NCBI RefSeq assembly: GCF_036248255.1 | Contig: NZ_CP109178.1 | Location: forward strand, 2,480,001-2,544,000 | Length of the DNA stretch: 64,000 nucleotides | Direction of reading: 5' to 3' | Source of the DNA: Streptomyces sp. NBC_01717 | GTDB lineage: Bacteria; Actinomycetota; Actinomycetes; Streptomycetales; Streptomycetaceae | Shown here: one piece after another, positions 26,977-36,728 of the stretch | Layout: each line of letters starts with the position of its first letter | How positions within the stretch are numbered: the stretch's first letter is position 1 | Made by a program: the position numbers and the translations under genes | The notes under the pieces: model-generated | The model's database searches: none | What the model was told of the DNA's origin: nothing | Seen by the model: only the letters and a program-made list of their open reading frames with translations

Positions 26977-27854
26977 CGTTCGCCGACGGGATCTGGCATC
27001 AGATCTTCAGCTTCGACAACTACGGCGAGCTCCTCGCCCTGGTCCGCAACTCCCTCATCGCCGGCGCCGCGCTCGGCCTCATCGGCGGCCTGGCCGGGGT
27101 CTTCGTCATCATGCGCGACCTGCCCTTCGCGGTCCACGGCATCAGCGAACTCTCCTTCGCCGGCGCCTCGGCCGCCCTGCTGCTGGGCACGAATATCGTC
27201 GCCGGCTCCATCGTGGGCTCACTGCTCGCCGCCGGCGTGATCGCCCTCCTCGGGACACGGGCCCGCGACCGCAACTCGGCCATCGGCATCCTCATGCCGT
27301 TCGGCCTGGGCCTCGGCGTGCTCTTCCTGGCCCTCTACAAGGGCCGGGGGGCGAACAAGTTCGGTCTGCTGACCGGCCAGATCGTGGCCGTGGACGCCCC
27401 GCAGACGGCCTGGCTTCTCGGAACCTCCGCGGTGGTTCTCGCCGCGCTGGTGGTGATGTGGCGTCCGCTGACATTCGCCAGCGCCGACCCGGACGTAGCC
27501 GCGGCGCGAGGAGTCCCGGTACGCGGCCTCTCGTTCGCCTTCATGATCGTGCTCGGGCTCGCCGTGGCCCTCTCCGTACAGGTCGTGGGCGCACTGCTGG
27601 TCCTCACGCTGGTCGTCACCCCCGCCGCGGCCGCGGCCCGCGTCACCGCCTCGCCGGTCCTGCTTCCCCTGCTCAGCGTCGTCTTCGCCGTGGCCTCGAT
27701 CGAGGGCGGCATCCTGCTGGCCCTGGGCAGCTCCATCCCCATCAGCCCCTACGTCACCACCATCTCGTTCGGCATCTACGTGGTCTGCCGATTCGCCGGC
27801 ACCTGCCGTGCCCGACGGTGGGGCAGCCGCACGGCGGCTCCACAACCCGCCTGA
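26973..27854 (+). CDS. znuB: Zinc ABC transporter, permease
   Basis: A 293-residue permease of the ABC-3 family with about eight membrane helices (GAALGLIGGLAGVFVIMRDL, GSIVGSLLAAGVIALLG, VVGALLVLTLVVTPAAAAAR). The motif HGISELSFAGASAALLLG is typical of metal-specific members. The ATG at 26973 overlaps the znuC stop (ATGA). No other gene follows within 130 bp. Confidence 0.93.
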   Translation: MTFADGIWHQIFSFDNYGELLALVRNSLIAGAALGLIGGLAGVFVIMRDLPFAVHGISELSFAGASAALLLGTNIVAGSIVGSLLAAGVIALLGTRARDRNSAIGILMPFGLGLGVLFLALYKGRGANKFGLLTGQIVAVDAPQTAWLLGTSAVVLAALVVMWRPLTFASADPDVAAARGVPVRGLSFAFMIVLGLAVALSVQVVGALLVLTLVVTPAAAAARVTASPVLLPLLSVVFAVASIEGGILLALGSSIPISPYVTTISFGIYVVCRFAGTCRARRWGSRTAAPQPA

Positions 27855-27988
27855 GATCGGGTCTCGGTACGCCTGTTGTCAAGAGGCACTCCTCATGACG
27901 GCCCTCTTCGACCGGAAGTCCGCGTGGCGCACGGCCGCCGTCGCTAGAGTGCGGCACGGTCGTGGTCCTGTGCGGCGAAGCGAGTGGT

Positions 27989-29014
27989 GTGAGCGAGCAG
28001 AAGAACGAGGGAAACCGGCTCGGGTTTGCCGACGCCGTGCGCCTGTTGGTACGGGCCGTCGTGTATGTGGTTCTCGGCGGGCTCTCGCTCGCCACGCTCG
28101 GCACAGTCGCCGGCTTCCTCGGACCGGTGCTCGCGCTCGACCTCTACACCCCGCCCGTCGCTGCCTGGTGGACCGTTTTCACGGCTGTCGTGGTCCAGGG
28201 AGTCCCCTTCCTGTTGCTCGGCACGGTCGTCTCCGCTGCGATCGGCGTATTCGTCCCAGAGCGCGCCTTCAGCCGTCTGCTGCCACGCGCTCCGGCACTC
28301 GCTGTCCCCGTCGCGGGTGCGGCAGGTGCCCTCCTGCCGGGGTGCGAGTGCGCGTCCGTTCCGGTGGCCGGCAGCCTCATGCGGCGGGGGGTACCACCGG
28401 CCGCCGCGCTCGCGTTTCTGCTCTCCGCACCGGCCATCAACCCCGTTGTGCTCGTGGCCACTTCGATCGCGTTCCCGGGGCAGCCGATGATGGTGGTGGC
28501 CCGGCTCGCGGCATCTCTCTCCACCGCCGTCGTGATGGGCTGGCTGTGGGCACGCTTCGGCCGTCAGGAGTGGCTGCGACTGTCGAAGGGGGGAGCGCCA
28601 CGAGCCGGCGTCTCCCGATCCGGTGACTTCGCAGCCGGCCTGCAGCACGACTTCCTGCACGCGGGAGGCTTTCTCGTGCTCGGCTCGGCAGCCGCGGCGA
28701 CCTTCAACATCGCGGTGCCGCGCTCGGTCCTTGACCTCTTCACCGGATCGCCCTGGCTGTCCGTGCCGTTCCTTGCGCTGCTCGCCGTGGTGCTGTGCGT
28801 CTGCAGCGAGGCCGACGCGTTCGTGGCCGCGTCGCTCGTCGGGTTCCCGCGAAGCGCGCAACTGGCCTTCATGGTGGTCGGCCCTGCGGTCGACCTGAAA
28901 CTGATCGCACTGCAAGTGGGCACCTTCGGCCGGACTTTCGCCGTCCGGTTCTCCTCGGTGACCTGGGGGGTCGCACTGGCGGGCAGCGTAGTGGTGGGGT
29001 GGTGGCTGCTGTGA
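27989..29014 (+). CDS. DUF318/ArsP-type membrane permease
   Basis: A 341-residue membrane protein with eight or so helices. The family signature GALLPGCECASVPVAGSL MRR-type Cys motif (LLPGCECASVPVA, residues about 115-127) and the second repeat motif CVCSEADAFVA are both visible. Members of this family pair with TIGR03943 proteins and have been proposed to move metals or arsenic compounds; the substrate is not proven. The GTG at 27989 was chosen because it opens a normal soluble N-terminus. Its stop overlaps the partner gene start (GTGA). No Zur-like site is visible upstream. Confidence 0.85.
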   Translation: MSEQKNEGNRLGFADAVRLLVRAVVYVVLGGLSLATLGTVAGFLGPVLALDLYTPPVAAWWTVFTAVVVQGVPFLLLGTVVSAAIGVFVPERAFSRLLPRAPALAVPVAGAAGALLPGCECASVPVAGSLMRRGVPPAAALAFLLSAPAINPVVLVATSIAFPGQPMMVVARLAASLSTAVVMGWLWARFGRQEWLRLSKGGAPRAGVSRSGDFAAGLQHDFLHAGGFLVLGSAAAATFNIAVPRSVLDLFTGSPWLSVPFLALLAVVLCVCSEADAFVAASLVGFPRSAQLAFMVVGPAVDLKLIALQVGTFGRTFAVRFSSVTWGVALAGSVVVGWWLL

Positions 29015-29733
29015 GGCGGTACCTGTCAGCGGTCGTGTTGCTGCTGGTGGGCGGCGCGGTGCTGCGGATCTCGCTGTTCAGCGCTCTGTATCTGCGGTAC
29101 GTGCAGCCGGGGCTGCGGCCGTATCTGGTCGTGTCCGGGGCGCTGCTGGTGCTGCTGGGCGCGGCGGCGGGGGTGAGGGCCGCTCGGGAGGTCCCGGACG
29201 AGACGCCGCACGGCCACGGGCACCCTCACGCCGACACGGCCGCGCCACGACTCGCCTGGCTGATCGCCCTTCCCGCCGCCGCCCTCCTCTTCTTCCCGCC
29301 GCCCGCTCTCGGCTCCTACAGCGCGGAACGTGAACAGGCGCAACGCGAGGCGCAAGGCGTCGGCACGTTCCCGGCACTGCCTGCCGGTGACCCGGTGAAC
29401 CTGACCATCGCCCAGTTCAGTTCACGGGCCGTCTACGACAGCGGACGCTCCCTGAAAGGGCGAACCGTCAGGTTCACCGGCTTCGTCACAGGGGATGACG
29501 ACGACCGCTGGTACGTGACCCGCCTACTGGTGTCCTGCTGCGCGGCCGACGCTACGACGAGCAAAGTGCAGATCCGTGCTGCGGACGCCCCGGCCAAGGA
29601 CACCTGGGTGACGGTCACGGGCGTCTGGCGCCCGGAGGGCAGGCTGGGTTCGTCGACGGCCTGGCCCCCGGTGCTGGACGCGAAGACGGTCAGGCGGGTG
29701 GAGCAGCCCACGGACCCGTACGAAAAGCGCTGA
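29011..29733 (+). CDS. TIGR03943-family permease partner
   Basis: A 240-residue protein with two N-terminal membrane helices (LSAVVLLLVGGAVLRISLFS and PYLVVSGALLVLLGAAAGV), a His-rich loop (HGHGHPHAD) and a third helix. An extracytoplasmic domain follows with LKGRTVRFTGFVTGDDDDRW and LLVSCCAADA, the family Cys pair. It always accompanies a DUF318 permease, here overlapping its stop by 4 bp. The His-rich loop and the context make zinc a plausible ligand. Confidence 0.85.
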   Translation: MRRYLSAVVLLLVGGAVLRISLFSALYLRYVQPGLRPYLVVSGALLVLLGAAAGVRAAREVPDETPHGHGHPHADTAAPRLAWLIALPAAALLFFPPPALGSYSAEREQAQREAQGVGTFPALPAGDPVNLTIAQFSSRAVYDSGRSLKGRTVRFTGFVTGDDDDRWYVTRLLVSCCAADATTSKVQIRAADAPAKDTWVTVTGVWRPEGRLGSSTAWPPVLDAKTVRRVEQPTDPYEKR

Positions 29734-30047
29734 TCCACGAGAGGCACGGACACAGGGACAGTGCTGGACGCGACACGACCGCCCTGCGCGTTGCAGATGT
29801 CCACAATTGGGAGCCTCCGCGCTGATCGCCCTCCCGGCTTTGCCAACACGGCGGCGCGCGGGCGGGCGTAATGCCAGCCGACTGACCGGGCTGAGCCGGC
29901 AAGGGTCCGCCGTCCATCGAAGGTGTGCCCGACGATCACCGTACGGCCGCCCCGGGGGGCGTGGCCCGCCTGACGTCCTGCTCGGCCCGGACCGCACCAC
30001 GGTCCAAGCCGATCACGACGTCGGGCAGCTCTGCGGAAGATGCTGGC
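29734..30047. other. Intergenic stretch, nothing recognised
   Basis: 314 bp between converging transcription units (rightward permease pair, leftward siderophore operon). I see no coding frame with a ribosome site, no clear hairpin terminator and no repeat. Confidence 0.5.
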
Positions 30048-31445
30048 TCAGTCCTCGGCGAACCTGAGGTGCGGAGCGACACTACGCAGTTTCTCGCAGG
30101 TTTCCTCGATCTCCCGCTCGGGGCTGGACTGAGTGGTGACTCCCGCGCCCGCCCGCAGCCACGCCTCGCTTCCCGCGCCGATGAGGGTGCGTAGGACGAG
30201 GGCGGCGTCCAGAGCGCCGTCGGTGCTCCCCCGGAACACCGCGCCGCCGTACAGTCCCCGAGGTCCGTCCTCATGGCGGGCCAGAGCCTGAAGGGCGGCG
30301 CGTTTGGAGACGCCGGTGGCAGTGATCGCGGGGAAGAGGGAGGCGAAGGCGTCCCACGGTCCGGCGTCCGGCCGAAGCCGGCCCGTCACCCGCGAGGCCA
30401 GGTGCTGCACCGACCCTCGCGGGCGGACCGCCATGAACTCCTCGACCACGACGGAGCCGGGGCGGCACACGGCCGCCATCTCGTCCCAGGCCAGGCGTAC
30501 GGACACGGCGTGTTCGTGTATCTCCTTGGGGTCGCTGAGCAGTTCTGCGCGCCGACGCTCGTTCTCCGCCGGGTCGGGTCCCAGTGCGCGAGTGCCCGCG
30601 AGCGGCTGGGTGCTGACACGTCCGTCCTCCCCGATCTCCAGAACGGTCTCGGGGCTGAACCCGGCCGCCCGGTAACCGCCGAGGTCGAGCAGGTAGGAAC
30701 GTGCCGGTGTGTTGGCCCGGCGGCCCGCGAGATAGGTCGCGGGAAAGTCCGGGCGGGGCTCGGCAGGCAGCGGGACCTTCCGGGAGACCACGGCCTTCTC
30801 CAGGAGGCCCGCGCGGATGTCCTCGACCGTACGGGACACCGCCTGGCCGTAGGCGGCGGTGCCGGCGGCGATGACGCCCTCGGTCCTCTCCCGCGTCGGC
30901 TCGTCGGAGGCGGTCCGTCCTGCCGCGGGCTCCGCGAGCAGGTCGGCCACCTTGCGCGCCCATGCCTCGTCCACCGCACGGACCACCGTCCGGTCGTCGG
31001 TGAGGGTCACCTCGACGGACGGGATCAGCGCGTGCAGCAGGGGCTGGTCTCCGGTCGTCGCGGGGTCCGCGTGGAGGAGGTGGGCGAGTTCGAAGGCCGC
31101 CCAGCCGTAGAAGTGGCGTCCTTCGCCACCCGCGCCTCGCAGGGCGGACAGGGCGGTGGCGAACGCCGTCAGTGGTTTCCGGTCGGTGCGCGAGGTCCAG
31201 GTCCGCCCGGCGGCCTGCGCTGTGATGCCGGTGGCGCTGGCGGTGACGCTCACGGCGGAGCCGGCCGCGAAGTGCCAGACGCCGCCTTGCGCCTCGTAGA
31301 CCACGTACTGGTCGGCGAGTCGCGCCTGTGCGAGGCGGGTGGTGGTGGCCGCCGGGTCGTGGCAGGGCTCCTGGGTGCTCGCGCACGCGAGCGGGGGGAC
31401 GGACCTCGCCCATGCCTCCCAGGTGTTCCGGGATCCGGTGCTCAT
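30048..31445 (-). CDS. Salicylate synthase (MbtI/Irp9-like)
   Basis: A 465-residue chorismate-utilising enzyme that converts chorismate to salicylate via isochorismate, supplying the aryl cap. Family motifs: AGFSPETVLEIGEDG, STQPLAGTRALGPDP, SDPKEIHEHAVSVRLAWDEM, ITATGVSKRAALQAL, GLYGGAVFRG and the C-terminal RAGAGVTTQSSPEREIEETC. I chose the ATG at 31445 (MSTGSRNTWEAW) behind AGAGAAGG. It is the last gene of the long leftward operon that starts with the NRPS at 53629. Confidence 0.92.
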   Translation of the reverse strand: MSTGSRNTWEAWARSVPPLACASTQEPCHDPAATTTRLAQARLADQYVVYEAQGGVWHFAAGSAVSVTASATGITAQAAGRTWTSRTDRKPLTAFATALSALRGAGGEGRHFYGWAAFELAHLLHADPATTGDQPLLHALIPSVEVTLTDDRTVVRAVDEAWARKVADLLAEPAAGRTASDEPTRERTEGVIAAGTAAYGQAVSRTVEDIRAGLLEKAVVSRKVPLPAEPRPDFPATYLAGRRANTPARSYLLDLGGYRAAGFSPETVLEIGEDGRVSTQPLAGTRALGPDPAENERRRAELLSDPKEIHEHAVSVRLAWDEMAAVCRPGSVVVEEFMAVRPRGSVQHLASRVTGRLRPDAGPWDAFASLFPAITATGVSKRAALQALARHEDGPRGLYGGAVFRGSTDGALDAALVLRTLIGAGSEAWLRAGAGVTTQSSPEREIEETCEKLRSVAPHLRFAED

Positions 31446-31503
31446 CGTGTCGTGCCTTCTCTCTGCCGCTGGGTCCGGTTGATCACGGGTGCTGGGTGAG
31501 GGG

Positions 31504-33261
31504 TCACGACGGTGCCGCCTCCAGTCGCCAGCCGTGGGCGCGGGCCCGTCGTTCCCAGAAGGCGGCATAGGTGCCGCCTGCCGTGACCAGGTCGTCGTGC
31601 GTGCCCCGTTCGGTGATCTCGCCGTCCTCCAGAACGAGGATCTGGTCGGCGCTCACGACGGTGCTCAGCCGGTGCGCGATGACCAGGAGGGTCTTGCGGT
31701 CGGCCAGGGTGCGCACGGCCTCGGCGAACAGCGCCTCGTTCTCCTGGTCGAGTGCGGCGGTGGCCTCGTCGAGGATGAGGATCGGGGCATCCTTGAGGAA
31801 GGCGCGGGCGATGGACACGCGCTGTCGCTGTCCGCCGGACAGTCGCGCGCCGCCCTCCCCCACCTTCGTGGCCCAGCCGTCGGGCAGCTCCTCGATCACG
31901 CGGTCCAGTCCGGACAGGGCCGCGGCCGCGGCCAGGTCGCCAGGGCTCGCCTCGGGGGCGGCGATGCGGACGTTCTCCTCGATCGTGTCGTCGAAGAGGT
32001 AGACGTCCTGGAACACGAGGGAGACATGGGCCGCCAGGTCGTCGGCGGCGATCTCGCGGACGTCGACGCCGCCGATGTGGACGGTGCCCTCGGTGGTGTC
32101 CCGGAAGCGGGCCAGCAGCCCGGCGACCGTGGTCTTGCCCGCGCCGGAGGGCCCGACCAGGGCCGTCATGCTGCGCTCGGGCAGGCGGAAGGTCACGTCG
32201 TGGAGGACCGGGCGTGCGGCTGCCCCGTCCGCCGAGCCGCCGTCGTAGCAGAAGCCGACCCCGGTGAACTCCACGCTCGCGTCGCGGGGCATCTTCGGCT
32301 CGGCGGGCTGGGGGAACGGCGGTTCCTCCAAGACCGCGCCGAGCCGTTCCAGGGTATTGCGGGCGATGCGCATGCCCGCGCCGGCCTCGGCGGCGGACGA
32401 CACGCTGTCGATCAGGCGGACCAGCAGCACCAGGAGCGCCAGCAGGGTGGGCACGGTGAGCGATCCGTCGAGCTGCCAGGACACGCCCAGCGCGAGCAGC
32501 AGGGCGAACACGAGCCGGGTGGCGAACGAGAAGGAGACCAGTCCGGGCAGGCCCCGCGCGATGAGCCGCCGGTCCGCGCGCGCCTCGGCCACCAGGGCGT
32601 CGTCCAGCGCCCCGTAGCCCTCCGCGGTCCGGCCGAACGCCCGCAGCACCGGCTGGTTGCGCGCGTACTCCAGGACCCGGTCTGCGGACTCGCCGATCGC
32701 GGCGTCGCGGCCGAGGTCGAGCCGGCGCATCACCGCCGTGCTCGCCGACTGGACGGCGAGTAGCACGGGCGCGCAGACCAGCAGTACCAGGGCGGTGCGG
32801 ACGTCGAAGAAGAAGGTGGCGATCACCAGCGTCACCGGGGTGAGGAGGGAGCTGATGAACGGGCGCAGCAGGTGGGCCGGTGTGCTCATCACCTGGATGA
32901 CGTTCTGTCCGGCCAGCCTGCTGAACTCGGCCGTGCGACCGGCGGTGAACCAGCCGAGGGGCAGACGCAGGGCTTGGTCCGCCATACGGCGGTGGAGCAC
33001 CCGGGAGAGCTGGGAACCGACCCTGAACCCGCCGCTGATGGCCGCGCCTTGGAGCACGGCGTACGCGAGCGCGCAGCCGACGAACGCCGTCAGCCAGGGC
33101 CACACGTCGTCGGGGTCCGGGCCGAGCAGGGACCGCAGGACGGGCACTAGCAGGGCGAAGGCCACGCCCTGCAGGACGGCCGCGCCGCACTGGAGGACGA
33201 GCAGCCGGTTCAGCGGGCGGGAGCCCTCAGGCCCCAGGACGCGGTAGAGCTGACGGATCAT
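31504..33261 (-). CDS. ABC half-transporter (YbtP/YbtQ, IrtAB type) 2
   Basis: A 585-residue fusion of six membrane helices (MIRQLYRVLGPEG start, residues 1-300) and an ABC ATPase: GPSGAGKTTVAGLLARFRD, LSGGQRQRVSIARAF, ILILDEATAALDQENEALF. Pairs of such half-transporters (IrtA/IrtB, YbtP/YbtQ) import metal-loaded salicyl siderophores. The ATG overlaps the stop of the preceding ABC gene, so the two probably form a heterodimer. Export is the other possibility, since sequence alone does not fix the direction. Confidence 0.9.
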   Translation of the reverse strand: MIRQLYRVLGPEGSRPLNRLLVLQCGAAVLQGVAFALLVPVLRSLLGPDPDDVWPWLTAFVGCALAYAVLQGAAISGGFRVGSQLSRVLHRRMADQALRLPLGWFTAGRTAEFSRLAGQNVIQVMSTPAHLLRPFISSLLTPVTLVIATFFFDVRTALVLLVCAPVLLAVQSASTAVMRRLDLGRDAAIGESADRVLEYARNQPVLRAFGRTAEGYGALDDALVAEARADRRLIARGLPGLVSFSFATRLVFALLLALGVSWQLDGSLTVPTLLALLVLLVRLIDSVSSAAEAGAGMRIARNTLERLGAVLEEPPFPQPAEPKMPRDASVEFTGVGFCYDGGSADGAAARPVLHDVTFRLPERSMTALVGPSGAGKTTVAGLLARFRDTTEGTVHIGGVDVREIAADDLAAHVSLVFQDVYLFDDTIEENVRIAAPEASPGDLAAAAALSGLDRVIEELPDGWATKVGEGGARLSGGQRQRVSIARAFLKDAPILILDEATAALDQENEALFAEAVRTLADRKTLLVIAHRLSTVVSADQILVLEDGEITERGTHDDLVTAGGTYAAFWERRARAHGWRLEAAPS

Positions 33262-35096
33262 CGTGCACTTCCCTCTCGGATGTCGTCCGCCGCCCGGTCC
33301 GGCTGTGCGGTCCGCTGGGCTTGCCACAGCGCGGCGTAGCGGCCCTGGGCGGCCAGCAGGTCGTCGTGTCGGCCCTGTTCGGTGACGCGTCCGTCCTCCA
33401 GCACCACGATCCGGTCGGCGGAGCGGATGGTCGACAGCCGGTGGGCGATGACGAGCAGGGTGCGGCCGGCCGCGAGCGCGGACAGCGCGTCCTGGATCAG
33501 TGCCTCGGAGTGCGGGTCGGCGTACGCGGTCGCCTCGTCGAGGACGAGGACGGGGGCGTCGGCGAGCAAGGCCCGTGCGATGGAGAGGCGTTGTGCCTCA
33601 CCGCCGGAGAGGGTGACGGCTGTGCCGAGTTCGGTCGCGTAGCCATCGGGGAGGGCCATGACGCGGTCGTGGATGCGGGCGGCGCGGGCGCACCGCTCGA
33701 CGTCCTCGTCGGTGGCGTCGGGGCGGCCCAGGCGGATGTTGTCGGCGACGCTCGCGCGCAGCAGCCGTACGTCCTGGAGGACGAAGCCGACCCGGCGGTA
33801 CAGCTCGGTCGCGGGGATGTCACGGAGGTCGGCGCCTCCGAGGGTCACCGTGCCGGCCGTGACGTCGTGGAAGCGGGGCAGCAGCGAGGCCAGGGTGGAC
33901 TTGCCCGAGCCGGAGGGGCCGACCAGTGCGGTGACCGTGCCGGGCGCGAGGTCGAGGTCGACGCCGCTGAGGACGTCGGTCTGCCCGTCGTAGGAGAAGG
34001 ACAACCCGCGCATAGAGATGTGGTGGCCGTCAGGCAGGGCGGGGGTCGTGGGCTCGGGGAGCGTTGAGGTGTGCAGCAGCTCCGTGATGCGGACGGCGGC
34101 GGCCTGGCCGGCCCGGATCTGCTGGATGCGGGGGCCGACGACACCCATGGGGGCGGCGACGGCGGGGCCGAGCAGCAGGAAGGGGACGAGTTCCGCGCCG
34201 GTCATCCAGTCCTGGGTGACGAACACCGCGCCCACCACGGACAGGAGCAGCAGGACCACGGCCGGGGCGACCACCAGCACGGCGGCGGTGGAGCTGACCA
34301 GGGTGGTCCGGACCCAGCGGGAGAAGAAGTCCGCGAAGCCCTCGGTCGCGTCGACGAAACGCTCATGGGCCTTGCCTCCGCGCCCGAAGCTCTTGAACAC
34401 GGCAATGCCGGCCGCGAACTCCACGGCGGCGGCGGAGATCCGCCCCAGCGCGGCGCCGAACTCGGCCATCTGTGCCGCCGCGCCCGCCATGGCACGGCTG
34501 AACAGGAACGCGCCGAGCAGCAGGGGCACGACGCTGGCCAAGGCGAGGCGCCAGTCGACCGTGAACAGGTAGGCCAGTGCCAGCACCGGGGCGGTGAGCA
34601 CGGCGACGACGTCGAGCAGGGTGTGGGCGAACAGCGTGTGCAGCGCGCTCACGTCGTCCTGCACCGCCTGCTTGACCTCGCCGGTGCCCCGGTCGGTGAG
34701 CCTGCCGAGGGGCAGCCGCCCGATGTGCCGGGCGAGGCGGCGGCGGAGGGCGAGCTGGAGGTCGTTGTCGGCGACGTGGGCGAGGGCGCCGGCCGCCGTG
34801 CCGCACACCAGGGCGAGCAGACCCGCCGCGCAGGCCAGGATGACCAGTGGCCACAGGGCGTCACCGTCGGCGGGGGACCCCCCGGTGAGACGGTCGGCGA
34901 TCTGGGAGACGGCGATGAACGGCACCACTCCGGCGAGGGCCGCGACGGTCTGAAGGCCGACGGCGACGGCCAGTCGGCCCCGGACGGGCTCGGCCAGCGC
35001 GCGGAGCGGGCGCGGGGGCGCCTCGGTGCCCCCGCCGGGGGCTGCCGGGTCTCGGGATACCGAGTCCGGGCCGGGCTCGGACGGTTGTGACTTCAC
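33258..35096 (-). CDS. ABC half-transporter (YbtP/YbtQ, IrtAB type) 1
   Basis: A 612-residue half-transporter: Pro/Gly-rich N-terminal 45 residues, six membrane helices, and an ATPase with GPSGSGKSTLASLLPRFHD, LSGGEAQRLSIARALL and VLVLDEATAYADPHSEALI. The GTG start at 35096 overlaps the stop of the methyltransferase (GTGA). It likely partners the 585-residue protein downstream. The variant LSGGE and AYADP sequences match the usual asymmetry between the two halves. Confidence 0.9.
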   Translation of the reverse strand: MKSQPSEPGPDSVSRDPAAPGGGTEAPPRPLRALAEPVRGRLAVAVGLQTVAALAGVVPFIAVSQIADRLTGGSPADGDALWPLVILACAAGLLALVCGTAAGALAHVADNDLQLALRRRLARHIGRLPLGRLTDRGTGEVKQAVQDDVSALHTLFAHTLLDVVAVLTAPVLALAYLFTVDWRLALASVVPLLLGAFLFSRAMAGAAAQMAEFGAALGRISAAAVEFAAGIAVFKSFGRGGKAHERFVDATEGFADFFSRWVRTTLVSSTAAVLVVAPAVVLLLLSVVGAVFVTQDWMTGAELVPFLLLGPAVAAPMGVVGPRIQQIRAGQAAAVRITELLHTSTLPEPTTPALPDGHHISMRGLSFSYDGQTDVLSGVDLDLAPGTVTALVGPSGSGKSTLASLLPRFHDVTAGTVTLGGADLRDIPATELYRRVGFVLQDVRLLRASVADNIRLGRPDATDEDVERCARAARIHDRVMALPDGYATELGTAVTLSGGEAQRLSIARALLADAPVLVLDEATAYADPHSEALIQDALSALAAGRTLLVIAHRLSTIRSADRIVVLEDGRVTEQGRHDDLLAAQGRYAALWQAQRTAQPDRAADDIREGSAR

Positions 35097-35821
35097 TTGA
35101 CGAGTACTCCGATTTCGGGGATGGGCCTGCCGCCCGCCTCGGTGATGCGGCGGCTGGTCATGCCTGCCTCGCGGGCCAGCCGGGCGACGTCGAAGGTGTG
35201 CCAGTCGTAGCTGTCGGCGACCTCGCGCACCGTGCGGCCGTCGCGCAGCACCTTCCAGGTCGTGGTGAACCGCATGGCGTCGCCCTCGGTGGGTTCGCCG
35301 CCGATCCACCACTCGTACGTCTGGCGTCCGATGGTCTCCCTGAGGGACATCACCGGGGGGATGACGCGGGGTGAGGAGACCCCCATCAGTTCCACGACGA
35401 TGGGCGCCCCGTCCGGCAGGCGGGCCGCTAGCCGCTTCCAGAGCGCCACGCGTACGGGGACGGTGAGATGACCGGCCACGCCGAAGATGACGACTGCGGA
35501 GAGCCGTTCGGGAAGGACGAGGTCCTGGGCGGCGCCGTCGACCACCGTCACCCGGCGCCGCAGGTCCGGGTCGCGGGCGACCCGGGAGGTGAGCACGGCC
35601 CGCATGGTGGCCGACGGCTCGGCCGCGAGGATCTCCGCCTCGGGCAGCGCGGAGGCGATGACCTCGGTCACGCGTCCGGTGCCCGCGCCGATCTCCAGGA
35701 CGGGGCCGTGCGACACGTCCAGTCCCGCGAGGACGCGGGTCAGCGGCGGACCGCTGCTGGCGGTGTGCCGGGTGGCGACCAGCTCGTAGAACTCGGCCGA
35801 GGTCGAGTAGTAGTCGATCAC
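35093..35821 (-). CDS. SAM-dependent methyltransferase
   Basis: A 242-residue class I methyltransferase: STSAEFYELVATRHTAS at the N-terminus, motif I VLEIGAGTGRVTEVIA, motif II AEILAAEPSATMRAVLTSRV, then DLRRRVTVVDGAAQDLVLP. It is clearly paralogous to the C-terminal half of the 718-residue protein in this operon, sharing AEILAxEPxxxMRAVLTSRV. The acceptor is unknown; an O- or N-methylation on the siderophore is likely. GTG at 35821 follows CTGGAGACTGTC. Confidence 0.87.
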   Translation of the reverse strand: MIDYYSTSAEFYELVATRHTASSGPPLTRVLAGLDVSHGPVLEIGAGTGRVTEVIASALPEAEILAAEPSATMRAVLTSRVARDPDLRRRVTVVDGAAQDLVLPERLSAVVIFGVAGHLTVPVRVALWKRLAARLPDGAPIVVELMGVSSPRVIPPVMSLRETIGRQTYEWWIGGEPTEGDAMRFTTTWKVLRDGRTVREVADSYDWHTFDVARLAREAGMTSRRITEAGGRPIPEIGVLVK

Positions 35822-35894
35822 GACAGTCTCCAGGCGGGGGTGGCCGAAGGGGCAAACGTGGCGGGCCGGGTGCGGGCGGCCGGGCGGTGGGGGC

Positions 35895-36728
35895 TCACGG
35901 GGTGCTCGGCCAGGTGCGCCGGCCGCCCGTGGTCAGCGAGGGATCCACCCTCCGCAGGACGGTGGCGACCACCTCACGGCGTCGCGGGGTGAGATAGAAG
36001 TGGTCACCGGGGAAGACGCGTACCTCGGTACGGGCGGTGGTGAGGTCCGCCCAGCCGCCGGCCCGGTCACGGCAGCGTTCCTCGCCGAGTTCCGGGTCCG
36101 CGCTGCCGGTCAGCACATGGATCGGGCAGGCCAGCGGCGGCCGGTGCGCCGGCCGGTGGGTCTCGATGATCCGGTAGTCGTGGCGCACGGCCGTCAGGAT
36201 CAGGGAGCGCAGCCCGGGATCGTCGAGGACCTCACGGCTGGTGCCGCCCAGCCGGCCCAGTTCCGCGCACAGTACGTCGTCGTCCTGGCGGTGCAGTTGC
36301 CCGGTCACCGCCGTGCCGGGGGCGGCCCGGCCCGACGCGAAGAGCCGGCGCGGGCCAGGGGCACCACGGCGGTCCAGCTCATGGGCCAGTTCCCAGGCCA
36401 CGGCGGAGCCCATGCTGTGCCCGAAGAGGGCGTACGGCCGGTCGAGCAGCGGCAGGACGGCATCCGCCACCGCGGACACCAGCTCGCCCATGCCCGCGCA
36501 CTCCGGGTCGTCGAAACGGTCCTCGCGACCTGGGTACTGGATGCCGATAAGTTCGACCTCGGGGGGCATCAGCGCCGCCCAGGGCCGGTAGAAGCCCGCG
36601 CTGCCGCCGGCGTGCGGCAGGCAGATCAGCGTGAGCCTGGACGCGGACCCCGCGCCCCACGGCCTGATCCACGGGCTGTCGGCGCGCGCGGCGCGGGCGG
36701 AGGCGTTCGGCGAAAAGGATGCGGTCAC
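35895..36728 (-). CDS. Type II thioesterase
   Basis: A 277-residue alpha/beta hydrolase that removes stalled or wrong acyl groups from NRPS carrier proteins. Motifs: LICLPHAGGSAGFYRPWAAL, IQYPGREDRFDDP, the nucleophile elbow YALFGHSMGSAVAWELAHEL (Ser in GHSMG) and GDHFYL with the catalytic His. The GTG at 36728 overlaps the P450 stop. The order P450-thioesterase-methyltransferase-ABC-ABC-salicylate synthase repeats that of the coelibactin locus as I remember it. Confidence 0.9.
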   Translation of the reverse strand: MTASFSPNASARAARADSPWIRPWGAGSASRLTLICLPHAGGSAGFYRPWAALMPPEVELIGIQYPGREDRFDDPECAGMGELVSAVADAVLPLLDRPYALFGHSMGSAVAWELAHELDRRGAPGPRRLFASGRAAPGTAVTGQLHRQDDDVLCAELGRLGGTSREVLDDPGLRSLILTAVRHDYRIIETHRPAHRPPLACPIHVLTGSADPELGEERCRDRAGGWADLTTARTEVRVFPGDHFYLTPRRREVVATVLRRVDPSLTTGGRRTWPSTP

